This document shows positions 28,632-29,328 of a DNA stretch of 29,328 nucleotides, in pieces. Made by a program: the position numbers and the translations under genes. The DNA is from a virus. Positions within the stretch are counted from its first letter, which is position 1. Each line of letters starts with the position of its first letter. The stretch covers positions 1 to 29,328 of the IMG/VR virus record IMGVR_UViG_3300021959_000273. One strand, given 5' to 3'. A model generated the notes under the pieces. The model was not told where the DNA came from and did not search any database. It was given only the letters and a program-made list of their open reading frames with translations.

Positions 28632-29328
28632 TTATTCTATTGTGTATAATTGTCCCTCTGCCATATCTGAGAAGCTGTCCCAAGATGTTAGCTCCTCTAA
28701 TTGTGTATCTGTTAATGCTGTATCAAAGTATTGTACTTGTTTAGTTTTTCCGTAGAATTTATCGCCGCCATCTCCTTTGTCAAACATTAGGTTGTCTAAA
28801 GTATTAGAAGAGAAGGTTGTTCCACTTGTATCAGTTCCAACTTTAATCCCATTAACCCAAAATTGAAAATCGTTTTCTTTATATTTAATAGCTGTTTTTA
28901 CCATTGTAGTTGAATCTGTAACTCCACTTGTAAAAGAAAATACTTCTCCACTTGCGTTTCGAATGTAAGCTCTTAAACTATTAGATGTAGATAAATATGA
29001 GAACATAACTCTATTAGTAACTGTACCATCTGAAATTGTTAAACTTCTAAATGTTCCATCATTAGCCAAAGCACTTATCTCTGCCATCAGACACCCTTCT
29101 GAATCGTTAAAGGTAGCTGCACTCCCAGAGCCAGTAGCAGTTTCTGCTAAACGAGTTGTAGCACTTCCGCTGGATTTGATATAGCTTGTTGGATAAGAAC
29201 CAGCTTCAAATTGCAAGCCAAAAATATATAAACCATCTACACCATTAGCAGCCCAATTATCTTGATAACTTTCATTAGTTACTCTAATTGTATAATTACC
29301 TACAGAAGTACTTGCGTTTGTAGCAGTT
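28632..29328 (-). CDS. Tail fibre / LamG-type receptor-binding protein, paralogue A, C-terminal part
   Basis: The reading frame is open from 29327 to the stop at 28632. It begins TATNASTSVGNYTIRV, continues through LYIFGLQFEAGSYPTSYIKS, then has FNDSEGCLMAEISALANDGT and FQFWVNGIKVG. This C-terminal LamG-like half lacks the N-terminal cap, which is found at 1-582. If the 4-base terminal overlap is collapsed, the two pieces join in frame (WYRYSVTATNASTSV). The TTG at 29216 is only an internal codon. Function as for its paralogues. Confidence 0.8.
   Translation of the reverse strand, partial: TATNASTSVGNYTIRVTNESYQDNWAANGVDGLYIFGLQFEAGSYPTSYIKSSGSATTRLAETATGSGSAATFNDSEGCLMAEISALANDGTFRSLTISDGTVTNRVMFSYLSTSNSLRAYIRNASGEVFSFTSGVTDSTTMVKTAIKYKENDFQFWVNGIKVGTDTSGTTFSSNTLDNLMFDKGDGGDKFYGKTKQVQYFDTALTDTQLEELTSWDSFSDMAEGQLYTIE

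Noticed and set aside
29083-29216. TTG 29216 as start of the fibre gene
   Set aside because: The frame is open up to the window end and joins 1-582 in frame, so TTG is an internal Leu codon.
1-29328. Integrase, repressor, tRNA, CRISPR array or insertion sequence
   Set aside because: I looked for their signatures and saw none. tRNA detection by eye is not exhaustive.

Overview
The window looks like an essentially complete genome of a small, AT-rich tailed phage, probably a siphovirus with a non-contractile tail, infecting a member of the Bacteroidota (most likely Flavobacteriia). Three things point to that host. Three promoters match the Bacteroidota -33/-7 pattern (TTTG, 21 bases, TAnnTTTG). 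Starts lack Shine-Dalgarno sequences and are preceded by A/T-rich leaders. The protein set is the kind seen in flavobacterial phages. Every gene I accept is on the minus strand, so transcription runs from high to low coordinates. The two ends appear to belong to one gene: the last 4 bases (AGTT) equal the first 4, and collapsing them joins the tail-fibre ORF at 1-582 in frame to the ORF at 28632-29328. This suggests a closed circular map of about 29,324 bp.

Layout in transcription order. Promoter P3 (23424-23464) opens a recombination/replication block: a 73-aa protein, a 46-aa coiled coil, a Rad52/ERF-like annealing candidate, an SSB, a terminator, a RecA-fold replicative ATPase, a sigma-like factor, two restriction-endonuclease-fold candidates and small proteins (23425 to 19759). 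P2 (19700-19740) opens a chain of very small, stop/start-overlapping genes: a 59-aa membrane protein, a zinc ribbon, a FEN-like 5'-3' exonuclease, a DUF3310 protein, a DnaA-domain-IV-like protein and the terminase genes (19672 to 15297). P1 (15214-15254) drives a 76-aa gene that ends at a terminator. The tail block follows (14735 to 6962): a tail assembly chaperone with a -1 frameshift, tail completion proteins, two large tail structural proteins and the tape measure. The head block is next (6927 to 865): protease, Cys-rich protein, scaffold, major capsid protein, tail tube protein, a beta-rich protein, portal and connector. Then come three tandem LamG-type tail fibre genes that span the window ends, and a lysis/nuclease cassette (amidase, 3-TM holin, GIY-YIG, NinG; 25417 to 23638) closed by a terminator just before P3.

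No integrase, repressor, tRNA, CRISPR array or insertion sequence was seen, so a lytic lifestyle is the simplest reading. Four points stand out. The first is a T9 slippery run giving a canonical G/GT-type chaperone fusion. The second is a conserved 33-base cassette placed at the same distance before four structural genes. The third is three early promoters that share a GTTTATAA tandem repeat. The fourth is a gene order in which the tail block precedes the head block and the portal gene comes after the capsid gene.
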